Of a stretch of DNA of 64,000 nt, positions 7,531 to 15,907 are shown one piece after another; positions within the stretch are counted from its first letter, which is position 1, and every line of letters begins with the position of its first letter. The position numbers and the translations under genes were made by a program. Under the pieces are notes generated by a model. The model made no database searches, had not been told where the DNA came from, and saw nothing but the letters and a program-made list of their open reading frames with translations. Origin of the DNA: Granulicella rosea (GTDB taxonomy: Bacteria; Acidobacteriota; Terriglobia; Terriglobales; Acidobacteriaceae); NCBI RefSeq assembly GCF_900188085.1, contig NZ_FZOU01000001.1:620001-684000 (forward strand), given 5' to 3'.

Positions 7531-8691
7531 GTGAAGCCCGCTATTCCGATCCATCTACCATCGCTGCAACTTGATTGGGAGACACTCGTTCCCGCATTGA
7601 GCGAAGCGAATCGTGCCATCGCACGGTTCGACGGAATCCTGACCCACCTTCGGAATCCAGAACTCTTGACGACTCCCCTCACGACTCGTGAGGCTGTGCT
7701 GTCGTCGAAGATTGAAGGCACGGTTGTTACGGTGGGAGAAGTCCTGCGCTTCGAAGCGGGCGACGAGCCAGAGCAGGAATCGAAGCGTCTCGACATTGAA
7801 GAGATCGTCAACTACCGTATGGCGCTTCGGTCGGCACAATGGGATCTGGGGACGCGTCCTTTTTGTTTGAATCTTGTTCTAAAGCTGCACAAGATACTCC
7901 TTACCAGCGTTCGCGGGCAGAACAAAGCGCCCGGCTCGTTTCGCCGCTTTCAAAACCACATTGGGCGCCCCGGTTCGCAGCTGGAAGAAGCGGAGTTCGT
8001 TCCTCCCGCGCCAGAGGTATTGAAAGACGCACTGGGTGAATGGGAAAAGTATTACCACTCGACGGAGAAGGATCCTCTTACTCAACTTGCGCTCATCCAT
8101 GCACAATTCGAGTATTTGCATCCTTTCCTGGACGGCAACGGTCGTATCGGACGAATTCTCATTCCGCTCTTCCTTTATGACAAGCAGATTCTCTCCAGTC
8201 CAACCTTTTATCTTTCGGAGTACCTGGAGGAGAATCGCGATGAATATATCGGACATCTTCGAGAGTTGGGAAAAGATAATGCTTCATGGACGCGTTGGTG
8301 TCTCTTTTTCCTCCATGGATTGACCCTGCAGGCCGACCGCAACGTCCTTCGCGTTAAGGCGGTCTTGGACCTCTATGAGCGTCTCAAAGACGATATGTTG
8401 GCGCGTAATGGTTCACGCTTCACCATCCCTATGCTTGACGCCATGTTCGCTCAACCTATCTTTCAGGCGGGATCGCTTCTCGAACAGAAGGGTATGCCTC
8501 AGAGAGCGAATCTTATGAGACAACTGGGCGCTCTCGTAGACACAAAAGTCTTGAAGGTGCTTACGGTAGGCAGCGGTCGCCGCGCAACGGTGTACTCCCT
8601 CCATGAACTGGTCAAACTCTGTGAAAGCAAACCCTCTGCTCGAACATCGAAAGTGCGCTCTGGAATCACGGTTGCCAGGAGATCAAAATAA
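7531..8691 (+). CDS. Fic-domain AMP-transferase with C-terminal winged helix
   Basis: The 386-residue protein has a Fic_N-type N-terminal region and the canonical active site HPFLDGNGRIGR (residues 197-208). Fic proteins transfer AMP from ATP to target hydroxyls. An inhibitory motif SSKIEG (residues 58-63; S-x3-E-G) precedes the core, so it is a class II, self-inhibited Fic. Residues about 300-375 look like a winged helix-turn-helix, which fits autoregulation through the adjacent inverted repeat. The GTG start is the only good one, because an in-frame stop lies just upstream. Codon use is visibly less GC-biased than its neighbours, a sign of horizontal acquisition. Confidence 0.9.
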   Translation: MKPAIPIHLPSLQLDWETLVPALSEANRAIARFDGILTHLRNPELLTTPLTTREAVLSSKIEGTVVTVGEVLRFEAGDEPEQESKRLDIEEIVNYRMALRSAQWDLGTRPFCLNLVLKLHKILLTSVRGQNKAPGSFRRFQNHIGRPGSQLEEAEFVPPAPEVLKDALGEWEKYYHSTEKDPLTQLALIHAQFEYLHPFLDGNGRIGRILIPLFLYDKQILSSPTFYLSEYLEENRDEYIGHLRELGKDNASWTRWCLFFLHGLTLQADRNVLRVKAVLDLYERLKDDMLARNGSRFTIPMLDAMFAQPIFQAGSLLEQKGMPQRANLMRQLGALVDTKVLKVLTVGSGRRATVYSLHELVKLCESKPSARTSKVRSGITVARRSK

Positions 8692-8695
8692 AAGT

Positions 8696-8968
8696 CATCT
8701 GGACGACTGCCCGGCGGAGAACGGCGCCCTGCGCGTTTTGCCCGGCACCCATACCGCGGGCAAGCTGAACGCCTCGCAGGTGGATGCGTACGTCGACAAA
8801 GTCGAGCCGGTGACCTGCGCCGCCGGGCCGGGAGACGCGCTCGTGATGCGTCCTCTGCTGGTGCATGCTTCGTCGGCGTCCGCGTTGGCGAAGCATCGGC
8901 GGGTGTTGCACTTCGATTACGCCGCCGCCTCCCTGCCCGATGGCATGGACTGGGCGGAGCGCCGGTAG
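8696..8968 (+). pseudogene. C-terminal fragment of a phytanoyl-CoA dioxygenase (PhyH) family gene
   Basis: Read in frame, the segment encodes HLDDCPAENGALRVLPGTH, then VMRPLLVHASSAS and RRVLHFDYA. These are the last third of a PhyH-type Fe(II)/2-oxoglutarate oxygenase, with the distal iron-ligand histidine in PLLVHASS. The N-terminal two thirds, including the HxD iron motif, are absent. The homologous region begins within 10 bases of the fic stop codon. The fragment therefore looks decapitated by acquisition of the fic segment. The stop codon abuts the stop of the convergent SDR gene. Confidence 0.75.
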
Positions 8969-9922
8969 CTACAGCTCGAACCTCGCCCCGACCAGCCTCT
9001 CCGTCTCCCCCCAAAGCCGTTTCGCCAGTGCGAGATCCTTCGCCAGCGGCGCGATCTTTGCCGGAACGGGGTGGCCCTTCAACTCCTGGAATCCGTTCGG
9101 GCCGTAGTACCCGCCGGTGGTGGCCCTGGGCGAGGCGGCGGCGTAGAGTGTCGGCAGCGCGCCGTGCGCGGCGTCCTGCGAGGCCAGCGGCTTCAGGATC
9201 GTCATGGCGATCCGCATGCCAAGCGGGAGGACGCCGGCCGGGCCGCTGGTCTGCAGGTTGGTGATCGCGTATCCCGGGTGCGCGCCGGTGCTCAGGACCG
9301 GCGAGCCTGCGGCGGTCAGGCGGCGCTGCAGCTCGAGCTGGAAGATCAGGTCGGCCAGCTTCGACTGCGAGTACGCGCCGAACATCGGGCTGTAGACGCG
9401 CTCCGACTGCAGGTTGTCGAACTCGATCTTGCCCTGGTTGCTCACGCCGCTCGCTACCGTCACGATGCGCGCGCCGTGCCGCTGCTTCATGTGCGGGTAG
9501 AGCAGCGCGGTCAGCAGAAACGGTCCGAGGTAGTTGGTCGCGAACTGCCGCTCGTAGCCATCGACCGTAAGCTCGCGCCGCGGCACGGCCATCACGCCCG
9601 CGTTGTTGATCAGCAGGTCGAGCGTCTGGCCCGGAGAGCGCTCTGTATAGAAAGCAGCGAAGGCGCGCACGCTGGCGAGCGAGGCCAGGTCGAGTATCGC
9701 CGGCGTGACGGCCGCGTTCGGAACGCTCTGCCGGATGCGCGCGACGGCGTCGTTTGCCTTGTCGAGCGAGCGCGCCGGCAGGATGACTTCGGCGCCCTTG
9801 CGCGCCAGCTCCAGCGCGGCTTCGAAGCCGATGCCGGAGTTGGCGCCGGTGATGAGGACGCGCCGGCCTTGCTGGCTGGGAATGTCGTTCGCGGTAAATG
9901 GGGTAGAGTTCTTCGTCGTCAT
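8969..9922 (-). CDS. Short-chain dehydrogenase/reductase
   Basis: A 317-residue SDR oxidoreductase. The Rossmann glycine motif TGANSGIG is at residues 25-32, NNAG at 106-109, and the catalytic Ser158 and YSQSK (Tyr184/Lys188) follow. The long form resembles retinol dehydrogenase/WW-oxidoreductase-like SDRs. It is divergently transcribed from an HxlR regulator with only 74 bases between the start codons, so it is the likely regulatory target. The substrate is unknown. Confidence 0.88.
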   Translation of the reverse strand: MTTKNSTPFTANDIPSQQGRRVLITGANSGIGFEAALELARKGAEVILPARSLDKANDAVARIRQSVPNAAVTPAILDLASLASVRAFAAFYTERSPGQTLDLLINNAGVMAVPRRELTVDGYERQFATNYLGPFLLTALLYPHMKQRHGARIVTVASGVSNQGKIEFDNLQSERVYSPMFGAYSQSKLADLIFQLELQRRLTAAGSPVLSTGAHPGYAITNLQTSGPAGVLPLGMRIAMTILKPLASQDAAHGALPTLYAAASPRATTGGYYGPNGFQELKGHPVPAKIAPLAKDLALAKRLWGETERLVGARFEL

Positions 9923-9960
9923 GAATGGAGTATCCTGCGGACAGTATCGTTTGGCAATAA

Positions 9961-9976
9961 GGCACCTTTTTGTGCC
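9961..9976. promoter_or_regulatory. Short inverted repeat in the SDR/hxlR intergenic region
   Basis: Arms GGCAC (9961-9965) and GTGCC (9972-9976) flank a CTTTTT spacer, centred in the 74-base divergent promoter region. This is a candidate HxlR operator. The evidence is position and symmetry only. Confidence 0.35.
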
Positions 9977-9996
9977 GTACCCACCTTGAGGTAACC

Positions 9997-10401
9997 ATGA
10001 AACGACACATCGACTGGGTCGAGGTCAACGCCGCCTGTGAGGCGCTCGACGAGAACGAAGACTCCCTGACGCGCGAGATCGTGACGCGCCTGGCCGAGAA
10101 GTGGACCCTGTGGACGCTGGCCGAGCTGGCGGCCGCCGACGCGCCCATGCGTTTTTCTCGCCTGATGGAGCGGGTGGAGGGCGTAAGCCAGAAGTCGCTG
10201 ACCAAGGTGCTGCGGCAGTTGGAGCGCGACGGGCTGGTCACGCGCGTGGTCTTCGCGCAGGTGCCTCCCAGGGTGGAGTACCAGACGACGGAGATCGCGC
10301 TGGAGATGCTGGAGCTGGTGCATCCGCTGTGGGCCTGGGCGTCGTCGAATGTGGGCAAATTTCAGGCCGCGCGTGCGGCGTACGACAAGCGGCGGAAGTA
10401 A
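9997..10401 (+). CDS. HxlR-family winged-helix transcriptional regulator
   Basis: The 134-residue protein contains the HxlR core: the RLAEKWTLWTLAEL helix, the RFSRLMERVEGVSQKSLTKV recognition helix region, and a wing near YQTTEIA. No cysteine redox switch is evident in the core. The ATG is preceded by GAGG at good spacing, and a 9-residue longer frame is rejected. Its divergent arrangement with the SDR gene suggests it controls that gene and itself. Confidence 0.85.
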   Translation: MKRHIDWVEVNAACEALDENEDSLTREIVTRLAEKWTLWTLAELAAADAPMRFSRLMERVEGVSQKSLTKVLRQLERDGLVTRVVFAQVPPRVEYQTTEIALEMLELVHPLWAWASSNVGKFQAARAAYDKRRK

Positions 10402-10502
10402 ATCCGGCACGGTAGTTTGTGTATCGATCTTTCAAAATCCCGCGTGCCGCCGACGCCGGCGCGCTCATCCGCATCTCACGTTCAGGTGTGAAGGAGAGCG
10501 AA

Positions 10503-10886
10503 ATGAGCAAACAGATTCTGGGAACGTTTCAGAGCCGTGATGTGGCCGATTCGGTCAAAGATGCGCTGATCGTCAAGGGTTACCCCGCGGCGGACATGAT
10601 CGTGATGTCGAACCGCCAGGCTCCGGCGCCGCCGGAGGATGCGAAGCTCGAGCGCGACACCGAGGGCGAGGGCGGCTTCGTTGGGCTGGAGGAGAAGGTG
10701 GGCAAGTTCGTTCTGGGCGCGCTGAACAAGCGCACGACCATGGAGGGCAACGACACCGAGGGCGCCGGCAAGGAGGGCGCGCTGCTGGCCGTCACGGTGG
10801 ACGACGATCCCGAGGCTGTCGCCAGGGTGATCGCGCTGTTGGAGTCGCACCATGCGGCCGATATCGAGCAGAGCCAGCCGGACTGA
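10503..10886 (+). CDS. Conserved hypothetical stress-type protein
   Basis: A 127-residue acidic protein starting MSKQILGTFQSRDVADSVKD, with AAGGAG just upstream. The N-terminal half (a beta strand, then a helix beginning SRDVADSV, then the YPAADMIVMS strand) resembles the alpha/beta domain of YflT/general-stress-type proteins. The C-terminal half, LLAVTVDDDPEAVARVIALL, has the same fold pattern, so it may be a two-lobed domain split by an acidic linker. No signal peptide. Function unknown. Confidence 0.6.
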   Translation: MSKQILGTFQSRDVADSVKDALIVKGYPAADMIVMSNRQAPAPPEDAKLERDTEGEGGFVGLEEKVGKFVLGALNKRTTMEGNDTEGAGKEGALLAVTVDDDPEAVARVIALLESHHAADIEQSQPD

Positions 10887-10996
10887 AAAACGCCGGTTTT
10901 CATCCGCCGTTTACAGAATGCTTGCCAACCTTGTCCGGGGATGCCAGTCTTAACACCGACAGTTAAGTGACGGCAAAACAACGAGGTGGGGGTACG

Positions 10997-11653
10997 ATGG
11001 CGGCAGAAGGACAAGAGATTCTCGCGCGGTTGAAGGACGGCATTCGGCGATTCCAGACCGAGGTTCATGCGGAAAACAGGGACGCCTACCTGAAGGCGGG
11101 TTCCACGCAGCAGCAGCCGCATACGCTCATCATCGCGTGCGCGGACTCGCGGGTCGATGTGGAGACGATCACCAGCTCGGGCCCGGGCGAGGTCTTCGTC
11201 GCGCGCAACATCGGCAACATGGTGCCCGCGTACGGCGAGATGCTGGGCGGCGTCAGCGCGGTGATCGAGTATGCGGTCTCGGCGCTGAAGGTGAAGCATA
11301 TCGTCGTCGTGGGGCACTCGGACTGCGGCGCGATGAAGGCGTTGCTGAGTCCGTCCTCGACCGATTCGATGCCCACGGTGAAGAGCTGGCTGACGAATGG
11401 GCAGGCGGCGTTGAAGGTGGCGTCGAGCCTTGGCGCCCCCGACGAAAAGCCAAGCGAAAAGCTGCACCGGCTGACGGAGGAGAACGTTCTGATGCAGGTC
11501 GCGCACCTGAAGACGCACCCCAGCGTGGCCGGCGCGCTCGCCCGCGGAGATGTCAGCGTCTCCGGCTGGGTGTACGAGATCGGCACGGGCGAGGTGCGGA
11601 TCGCCGAGGACGGCAGCCGCGTGTTCGTGCCGGTGATCGAAGCGAAGAGGTAA
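10997..11653 (+). CDS. Beta-class carbonic anhydrase
   Basis: The 218-residue enzyme interconverts CO2 and bicarbonate. Zinc ligands are visible as CADSR (Cys48, Asp50, Arg52) and HSDCGA (His107, Cys110), the hallmark of beta carbonic anhydrases. The start MAAEGQ follows GAGGTGGGGG, so a 10-residue longer GTG reading is not needed. About 100 bases downstream a bestrophin-family channel is encoded on the same strand, suggesting linked bicarbonate handling. Confidence 0.92.
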   Translation: MAAEGQEILARLKDGIRRFQTEVHAENRDAYLKAGSTQQQPHTLIIACADSRVDVETITSSGPGEVFVARNIGNMVPAYGEMLGGVSAVIEYAVSALKVKHIVVVGHSDCGAMKALLSPSSTDSMPTVKSWLTNGQAALKVASSLGAPDEKPSEKLHRLTEENVLMQVAHLKTHPSVAGALARGDVSVSGWVYEIGTGEVRIAEDGSRVFVPVIEAKR

Positions 11654-11680
11654 CAATAACCGTAGCAGGCTCAACCACTG

Positions 11681-11726
11681 CGCAGAGGAGAGATCGCCGG
11701 CGGCAAAGCCACGGGACCCCTCTGCG
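11681..11726 (+). other. Stem-loop between carbonic anhydrase and bestrophin genes
   Basis: Arms CGCAGAGG (11681-11688) and CCTCTGCG (11719-11726) enclose a 30-base loop. TATTTTC follows the right arm closely. It could be an attenuating terminator or a processing element between the two genes. Confidence 0.45.
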
Positions 11727-11755
11727 CGGCGTATTTTCTTTCCGAGGATTCTCCG

Positions 11756-12676
11756 ATGATTGTTCCCCAGGTTCCACAAGTTAAACGGATGGTGCAGTAC
11801 GTCGGCCTGCCGGTGCTGGCGCTGATCGCGTGGGATGTGCTGATCGTGCTCGGCTACAAGGTGATGCACTGGGAGTGGGTCGGCTCGAAGCATGTGCCGC
11901 TGGCGCTCTATGGTTCGGCGATCGGCATCATCGTGGGCTTCCGCAATAATTCTTCCTACGGCCGCTGGTGGGAGGGCCGCCAGCTCTGGGGGCAGATCGT
12001 GAACAACAGCCGCAGCCTTGCGCGGCAGGTCTGCGCGACGATGCGGCCGGGCGCCTCGGACGCGGCCGAGATGATCGCGATGCAGCGAAACCTCGTCCAT
12101 CACCAGGTGGCGTACGTGCATGCGCTGCGCCAGCAGTTGCGCGGGCTGGACCCCATCGCGGAGATTCGCGCCAATGTGCCGGAGATTCCCGAGGCCGAGC
12201 TGGCGACGCTCGCCGGGCAGAAGAACGTCTCGCTGACCCTGCAGTTGCGCATGGGCGACATGCTGCGCGAGGCGCGCGGCCGGGGCTGGATGGACAACCT
12301 CGAATGGCAGGCGATGGACCGCAATCTCGACGACCTGATGGACGCGCAGGGCGGCGCCGAGCGCATCAAAAACACGCCCATGCCCAAGCAGTACGACTTC
12401 TTCCCCATGCTTTTCGTGCAGATCTACTGCCTGCTGCTGCCGATCGGCATGGTTGAAAACCTGGGCTGGTTTACGCCGCTTGGGTCGACGCTGGTGGGGT
12501 TCATGTTCCTGGCGCTGGACAAGATCGGCCGCGACCTGGAAGATCCGTTCGACAACCAGATCTACGACCTGCCGCTGACCGCGATCTGCCGGACGATCGA
12601 GATCAACCTGCGCCAGATGCTTGGCGAAACGAAGCTGCCGGAGCCGGAAAAACCGATCCACGGCGTGCTCTGGTAA
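11756..12676 (+). CDS. Bestrophin-family ion channel
   Basis: A 306-residue membrane protein with four predicted transmembrane segments (about residues 15-35, 45-60, 222-240 and 242-260). The bestrophin signature GFRNNSSYGRWWEGRQLWG lies just after the second. Known bacterial bestrophins form pentameric inner-membrane channels, and eukaryotic ones conduct chloride and bicarbonate. Placement next to a carbonic anhydrase makes bicarbonate or ion balance a reasonable guess, but ion selectivity cannot be read from sequence. Confidence 0.85.
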   Translation: MIVPQVPQVKRMVQYVGLPVLALIAWDVLIVLGYKVMHWEWVGSKHVPLALYGSAIGIIVGFRNNSSYGRWWEGRQLWGQIVNNSRSLARQVCATMRPGASDAAEMIAMQRNLVHHQVAYVHALRQQLRGLDPIAEIRANVPEIPEAELATLAGQKNVSLTLQLRMGDMLREARGRGWMDNLEWQAMDRNLDDLMDAQGGAERIKNTPMPKQYDFFPMLFVQIYCLLLPIGMVENLGWFTPLGSTLVGFMFLALDKIGRDLEDPFDNQIYDLPLTAICRTIEINLRQMLGETKLPEPEKPIHGVLW

Positions 12677-12707
12677 ACGAGATGTGTTGAAGGTGCGGCT
12701 CGGTTTT

Positions 12708-12873
12708 GCTTAAGGGCAGGGCTTCAGCCGTGCCGGTAGCTTTCGCAGTTGTATTGCGGCTTTAGCCGCTGAGGTACGGTTCGATTCGCGGCGCATTATT
12801 CGAAAACCGTACCTCAGCGGCTGAAGCCGCATTGCTCAATCGGACCATGGCACGGCTGAAGCCGTGCCCTTAA
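12708..12873. repeat. Dispersed nested palindrome, family C copy 1
   Basis: Outer arms containing TTCAGCCGTGCC and GGCACGGCTGAA flank inner arms GCCGCTGAGGTACGGTT and AACCGTACCTCAGCGGC. The element folds into a long cruciform. A second copy lies at 52444-52624. Both have the outer CTTAAGGGC ends inverted. Confidence 0.85.
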
Positions 12874-12901
12874 CACGACTTAGCTTTCCTTGAACCCCTG
12901 T

Positions 12902-13267
12902 ATGCCGAGCCTCTCCGACGAACACCGCGCCCGCGCCATCGCCCTGCTGGACGAGCTGCGCGCCGCCATCGACGCGACCGCCGCCGGGGACGAGGCGATC
13001 CGCTTCCAGATGCGGCGCTACATCGCCAAGCGGCTGGAGTTCGACGAGCGCGGCACGCCCACGCAGCGGCGCAAGCTCAAGGACCAGAAGGTGAAGTACC
13101 AGAAAGGTCTGTGCGCGATGTGTTCCCAGCGCCTGCCGGATCGCGGCGCCGAGCTGCACCGGCTGAAGGCCATCGACGGCTACACGGCGGCGAACACCAT
13201 GCTGCTCTGCCGGGCCTGCCACGAACGGGTGCAGGCGTCGGACGTAAGCGGCGTAGCGCTGGAGTAG
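12902..13267 (+). CDS. Small HNH-type zinc protein
   Basis: The 121-residue protein has a helical N-terminus and a C-terminal HNH-like module. Zinc pairs are CAMC (71-74) and CRAC (103-106), with the core His86, Asn98 (NTMLLC) and His107. These match the beta-beta-alpha metal fold of HNH nucleases, though the first-histidine context (ELHRLKAIDG) is atypical of a catalytic DH pair. It may be a nuclease or a degenerate DNA/RNA-binding protein. ATG 12902 was chosen over a TTG 12 bases upstream; neither has a strong ribosome-binding site. Confidence 0.65.
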   Translation: MPSLSDEHRARAIALLDELRAAIDATAAGDEAIRFQMRRYIAKRLEFDERGTPTQRRKLKDQKVKYQKGLCAMCSQRLPDRGAELHRLKAIDGYTAANTMLLCRACHERVQASDVSGVALE

Positions 13268-13318
13268 CGGCGCGGCCTGCGCTTGCCTACCCTCCCCCCT
13301 AGCTGTCATGCTCGATGG

Positions 13319-13777
13319 ATGAAGTTGCGGACTTTACTTTCAACCTCTTTGCTCGGAATCGGTTGCGTGTTGTCGGCGCAGGCGCAGGAGCGCGGCACAT
13401 GGCGCCCCGTGAACAAGACGGCGCAGCAGACCACCGGCGAGATCACCATCGCCGCCGAGAAGATGACGATCAACTTCTTCACCTTTCCCATCGCGGAGAT
13501 TCGTCCGCTGACGCAGGCGGAGATCGCCGCGGCGTTTTCGGACTCCGAGGCGGGCGTGGGCGGCGGCCATCTCTACCGGCTGAACATCCCTGGGGACAAG
13601 CGATTTCTCCATAAGAACACCCTCTGCGGCGCGGAAGACACGCAGTGGATGGCGACCTACTATGCGGGCAAGACCCTGCGGCTCGCGCTCTTCTCCGATG
13701 CCAAGCCGCCCGCGCTGACGGTCGAGGGGATGAACGACAGTTCGACTCTCTGCGGCGCCTACGCCTACGCGCGGTAG
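13319..13777 (+). CDS. Secreted protein of unknown function
   Basis: A 152-residue protein starting MKLRTLLSTSLLGIGCVLSA with a Sec signal peptide, probably cleaved after AQA. The mature region has two cysteines (in NTLCGAE and STLCGAY) likely to form a disulfide, and several beta-strand-like stretches. A Cys at residue 17 precedes the AQA site, so a lipoprotein is possible but less likely. No family recognised. Confidence 0.6.
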   Translation: MKLRTLLSTSLLGIGCVLSAQAQERGTWRPVNKTAQQTTGEITIAAEKMTINFFTFPIAEIRPLTQAEIAAAFSDSEAGVGGGHLYRLNIPGDKRFLHKNTLCGAEDTQWMATYYAGKTLRLALFSDAKPPALTVEGMNDSSTLCGAYAYAR

Positions 13778-13870
13778 CCACGTTCCGCGGCCGTTTGACG
13801 CCCGGTCCGGCGAAGGTCGATCATGGTGCATGGGCCCCTGCGCTTCTTCTCCGCAGGCTGGAGAGGTTGC

Positions 13871-14377
13871 ATGTTCTTCGTCAAGGATCATATCCATATC
13901 GAGGCGCCGGTCGAGCGCTGTTTCCTGCTCTCGACCAGTATCGAGGCGGTCGGCAAGGTGCTGGGCATGCGCGCCGTCTCGGGTAAGACCTCGGGTCTGG
14001 TCGTCGAGGGCGATCAGCTCATCTGGCGCGGATGGAAGTTCGGCCTGCCGCAGATGCACGAGACCCTCATCACCGGCTACGAGTACCCGCATTTCTTTCA
14101 GGACACCATGGGCCGGGGGCGATTCAGCTACTTTCAGCATGACCACCGGTTCGACTACGTCGACGGCCACACCTTCCTGCACGACACTGTCCGCTTCTCC
14201 ATGCCGCTTGGGCCGGCCGGCAGACTGGTCGGCCGGTCGCTGATCGTGCCGCACGTCCGCGACCTGCTGCAGCGGCGCTTCGCCATGCTGAAGGAGTTGG
14301 CCGAGGGCGACGGCTGGCGCGAGTATCTTTCCGCCGCGCAAGACGTCGTGGAGGCGCATCGCATCTCAACTCCGTGA
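13871..14377 (+). CDS. SRPBCC-family protein
   Basis: The 168-residue protein begins MFFVKDHIHIEAPVERCFLL, the usual first strand and helix of the START-like helix-grip (polyketide cyclase/SRPBCC) fold. A hydrophobic lipid-binding cavity is typical of the fold. The C-terminal amphipathic helix is RDLLQRRFAMLKELAEG. GAGAGG precedes the ATG. It lies 11 bases upstream of an oxidoreductase gene and is probably co-transcribed with it. Ligand unknown. Confidence 0.7.
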   Translation: MFFVKDHIHIEAPVERCFLLSTSIEAVGKVLGMRAVSGKTSGLVVEGDQLIWRGWKFGLPQMHETLITGYEYPHFFQDTMGRGRFSYFQHDHRFDYVDGHTFLHDTVRFSMPLGPAGRLVGRSLIVPHVRDLLQRRFAMLKELAEGDGWREYLSAAQDVVEAHRISTP

Positions 14378-14388
14378 GGTGATATGCG

Positions 14389-15309
14389 ATGAAGGTTGTG
14401 GCGATTCACGAGTATGGCGGCCCGTCCGTGTTGAAGCTGGAGGAGTGGGACGATCCCGTGGCGGGCGAGGGAGAGCTGCTGGTCCAGACCACCGCCGCCA
14501 GCATCAACCCGATCGACTACAAGATGCGCAGCGGCGCGGCGAAGGACCGCTTTCCGGTCACCTTTCCGGCGGTCCTGGGACGCGACGTCTCGGGCGTGGT
14601 CATGGCCGTCGGCGCGGGTGTGCAGGGCTTCGAACCCGGCGACCGCGTCATGGCGCTCACGTGGAAGACCTACGCGGAGCTGGTCGTCGTGAAGGCCGCC
14701 GACGCGCTGAAGCTGCCCGAGGGGCTCGACCAGGTGGAGGCCGCCGCGCTGCCGCTGGTGCTGCAGACCGGCGAGCAGCTCATCCGGCTGGGGGCAAAGG
14801 TGCAGCCGGGGCAGACGATCCTGATCACGGGCGCCCTGGGCGCGGTCGGGCGCGCGGCGGTCTGGACGGCGAAGAACGCCGGCGCGAGCGTCATCGCGGG
14901 GGTTCGGGAGCATGACCTGAAGAAGGCCGCTGAACTCGTAAACCAGTGGGGCGCGGACCGGCTGCTGGCGCTCGACGACAAGGACGCTCTGGGCAGCCTT
15001 GGTTTCATCGACGCGGTCGCGGACACGGTTGGCGGCGAGACGGCACAGACGCTGCTGGGGAAGATCAGGCCCGGCGGCACGTACGCCTCGGTCGTCGGCC
15101 CGCCGGCGAACGCGGCGCTGCACCCGACGCTCACGATCTCGCCGATCATGGCGAAGCCGGATGTCCCGACCCTGGCGAAGCTCGCGCAGGCCGTCGTCGA
15201 ACGCCACCTGCGGATTCCGATCGACCGCATGGTTCCGCTGGCGGACGCCGCGCTCGCACACGCCGTGGTGGAAAAGGGCGGTATCGGGAAGGTGTTGCTG
15301 ACGCCGTAG
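14389..15309 (+). CDS. NADPH-dependent quinone oxidoreductase-like (zinc-free MDR)
   Basis: The 306-residue medium-chain reductase starts MKVVAIHEYGGPSVLKLEEW. The GroES-like N-terminal domain lacks the zinc-ligand cysteines of alcohol dehydrogenases. The nucleotide-binding motif is TGALGAVGRA (about 146-155). The family reduces quinones or enones with NADPH. It sits directly behind the SRPBCC gene. Transcription probably ends at the 12-bp hairpin just downstream. Confidence 0.88.
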   Translation: MKVVAIHEYGGPSVLKLEEWDDPVAGEGELLVQTTAASINPIDYKMRSGAAKDRFPVTFPAVLGRDVSGVVMAVGAGVQGFEPGDRVMALTWKTYAELVVVKAADALKLPEGLDQVEAAALPLVLQTGEQLIRLGAKVQPGQTILITGALGAVGRAAVWTAKNAGASVIAGVREHDLKKAAELVNQWGADRLLALDDKDALGSLGFIDAVADTVGGETAQTLLGKIRPGGTYASVVGPPANAALHPTLTISPIMAKPDVPTLAKLAQAVVERHLRIPIDRMVPLADAALAHAVVEKGGIGKVLLTP

Positions 15310-15320
15310 GGTCAGGGTTC

Positions 15321-15357
15321 AGGGCTCAGGGTTTAGAAAAACTGGACCCTGAGCCCT
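15321..15357. terminator. Bidirectional hairpin terminator
   Basis: Perfect 12-bp arms AGGGCTCAGGGT (15321-15332) and ACCCTGAGCCCT (15346-15357) lie between convergent genes. The preceding TCAGGGTTCAGGG is a direct partial repeat of the left arm. Confidence 0.75.
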
Positions 15358-15362
15358 CCCTC

Positions 15363-15770
15363 TTAGTTCATCGACAGCGAACTCATTCCGTGGGGATGGT
15401 GCAGCAGATGCCGCCACATCTCATCCGAGATACAGGAGCGGTTGGCCCTGGCTGGCGCTTCGGGCTCTCCCTCGTAGTTGCGATAGAACTCCCAGCAAAG
15501 GTCGGCTTCCTCCTCGCTGAGGTTGTAGGCGATGCGGGAGCGTTCGAACTCGTCGAGTCGCAACGCCTCCGCGACAAAGTGTTGGATTGCGTCCAGCAGC
15601 GCGCAATCGTCCTCCAGCAGGAGACTGGAATCCGGACCGCTAAAGATGATCCGGAGGTTAGGTTCTGCCTTTGAGGTTCGGATGCTGTGGCCGATACGAA
15701 AGCCGGCATCCCGAGTCAATCTGGTAAGCAAAGTATCCAAGGCAGAAAGCGAAAACAGCAGGTCTTTCAT
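15363..15770 (-). CDS. Divergent Jag/KhpB-like KH-domain protein
   Basis: The 135-residue protein follows yidC on the same strand, where jag/khpB normally sits. Residues 38-80 (IIFSGPDSSLLLEDDCALLD and the following helix) match the KH-like segment of Jag RNA-binding proteins. The GxxG-type loop and the C-terminal R3H domain are not recognisable, and the tail ends in SDEMWRHLLHHPHG. It may be a shortened, diverged Jag. GGGGG just upstream supports the inner ATG. A terminator separates it from yidC, so it probably has its own promoter. Confidence 0.5.
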   Translation of the reverse strand: MKDLLFSLSALDTLLTRLTRDAGFRIGHSIRTSKAEPNLRIIFSGPDSSLLLEDDCALLDAIQHFVAEALRLDEFERSRIAYNLSEEEADLCWEFYRNYEGEPEAPARANRSCISDEMWRHLLHHPHGMSSLSMN

Positions 15771-15907
15771 TGTGGCCCCCATCCGGCTGCGAAGCGATTC
15801 TAGGCTTATCGATGCAAGGGATGAAACAAAAAAGCAGAAGAATCTTTTTTGATCACAAGAATTCCCAGATTGAAACTGTGCGATTCATCTCCCCTCGCGG
15901 ACCAAGA

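Noticed and set aside
8499..10358. A 619-codon minus-strand ORF spanning the SDR and HxlR genes
   Set aside because: Frame-shifted shadow of the SDR gene and antisense of hxlR. The SDR and HxlR frames have clear motifs.
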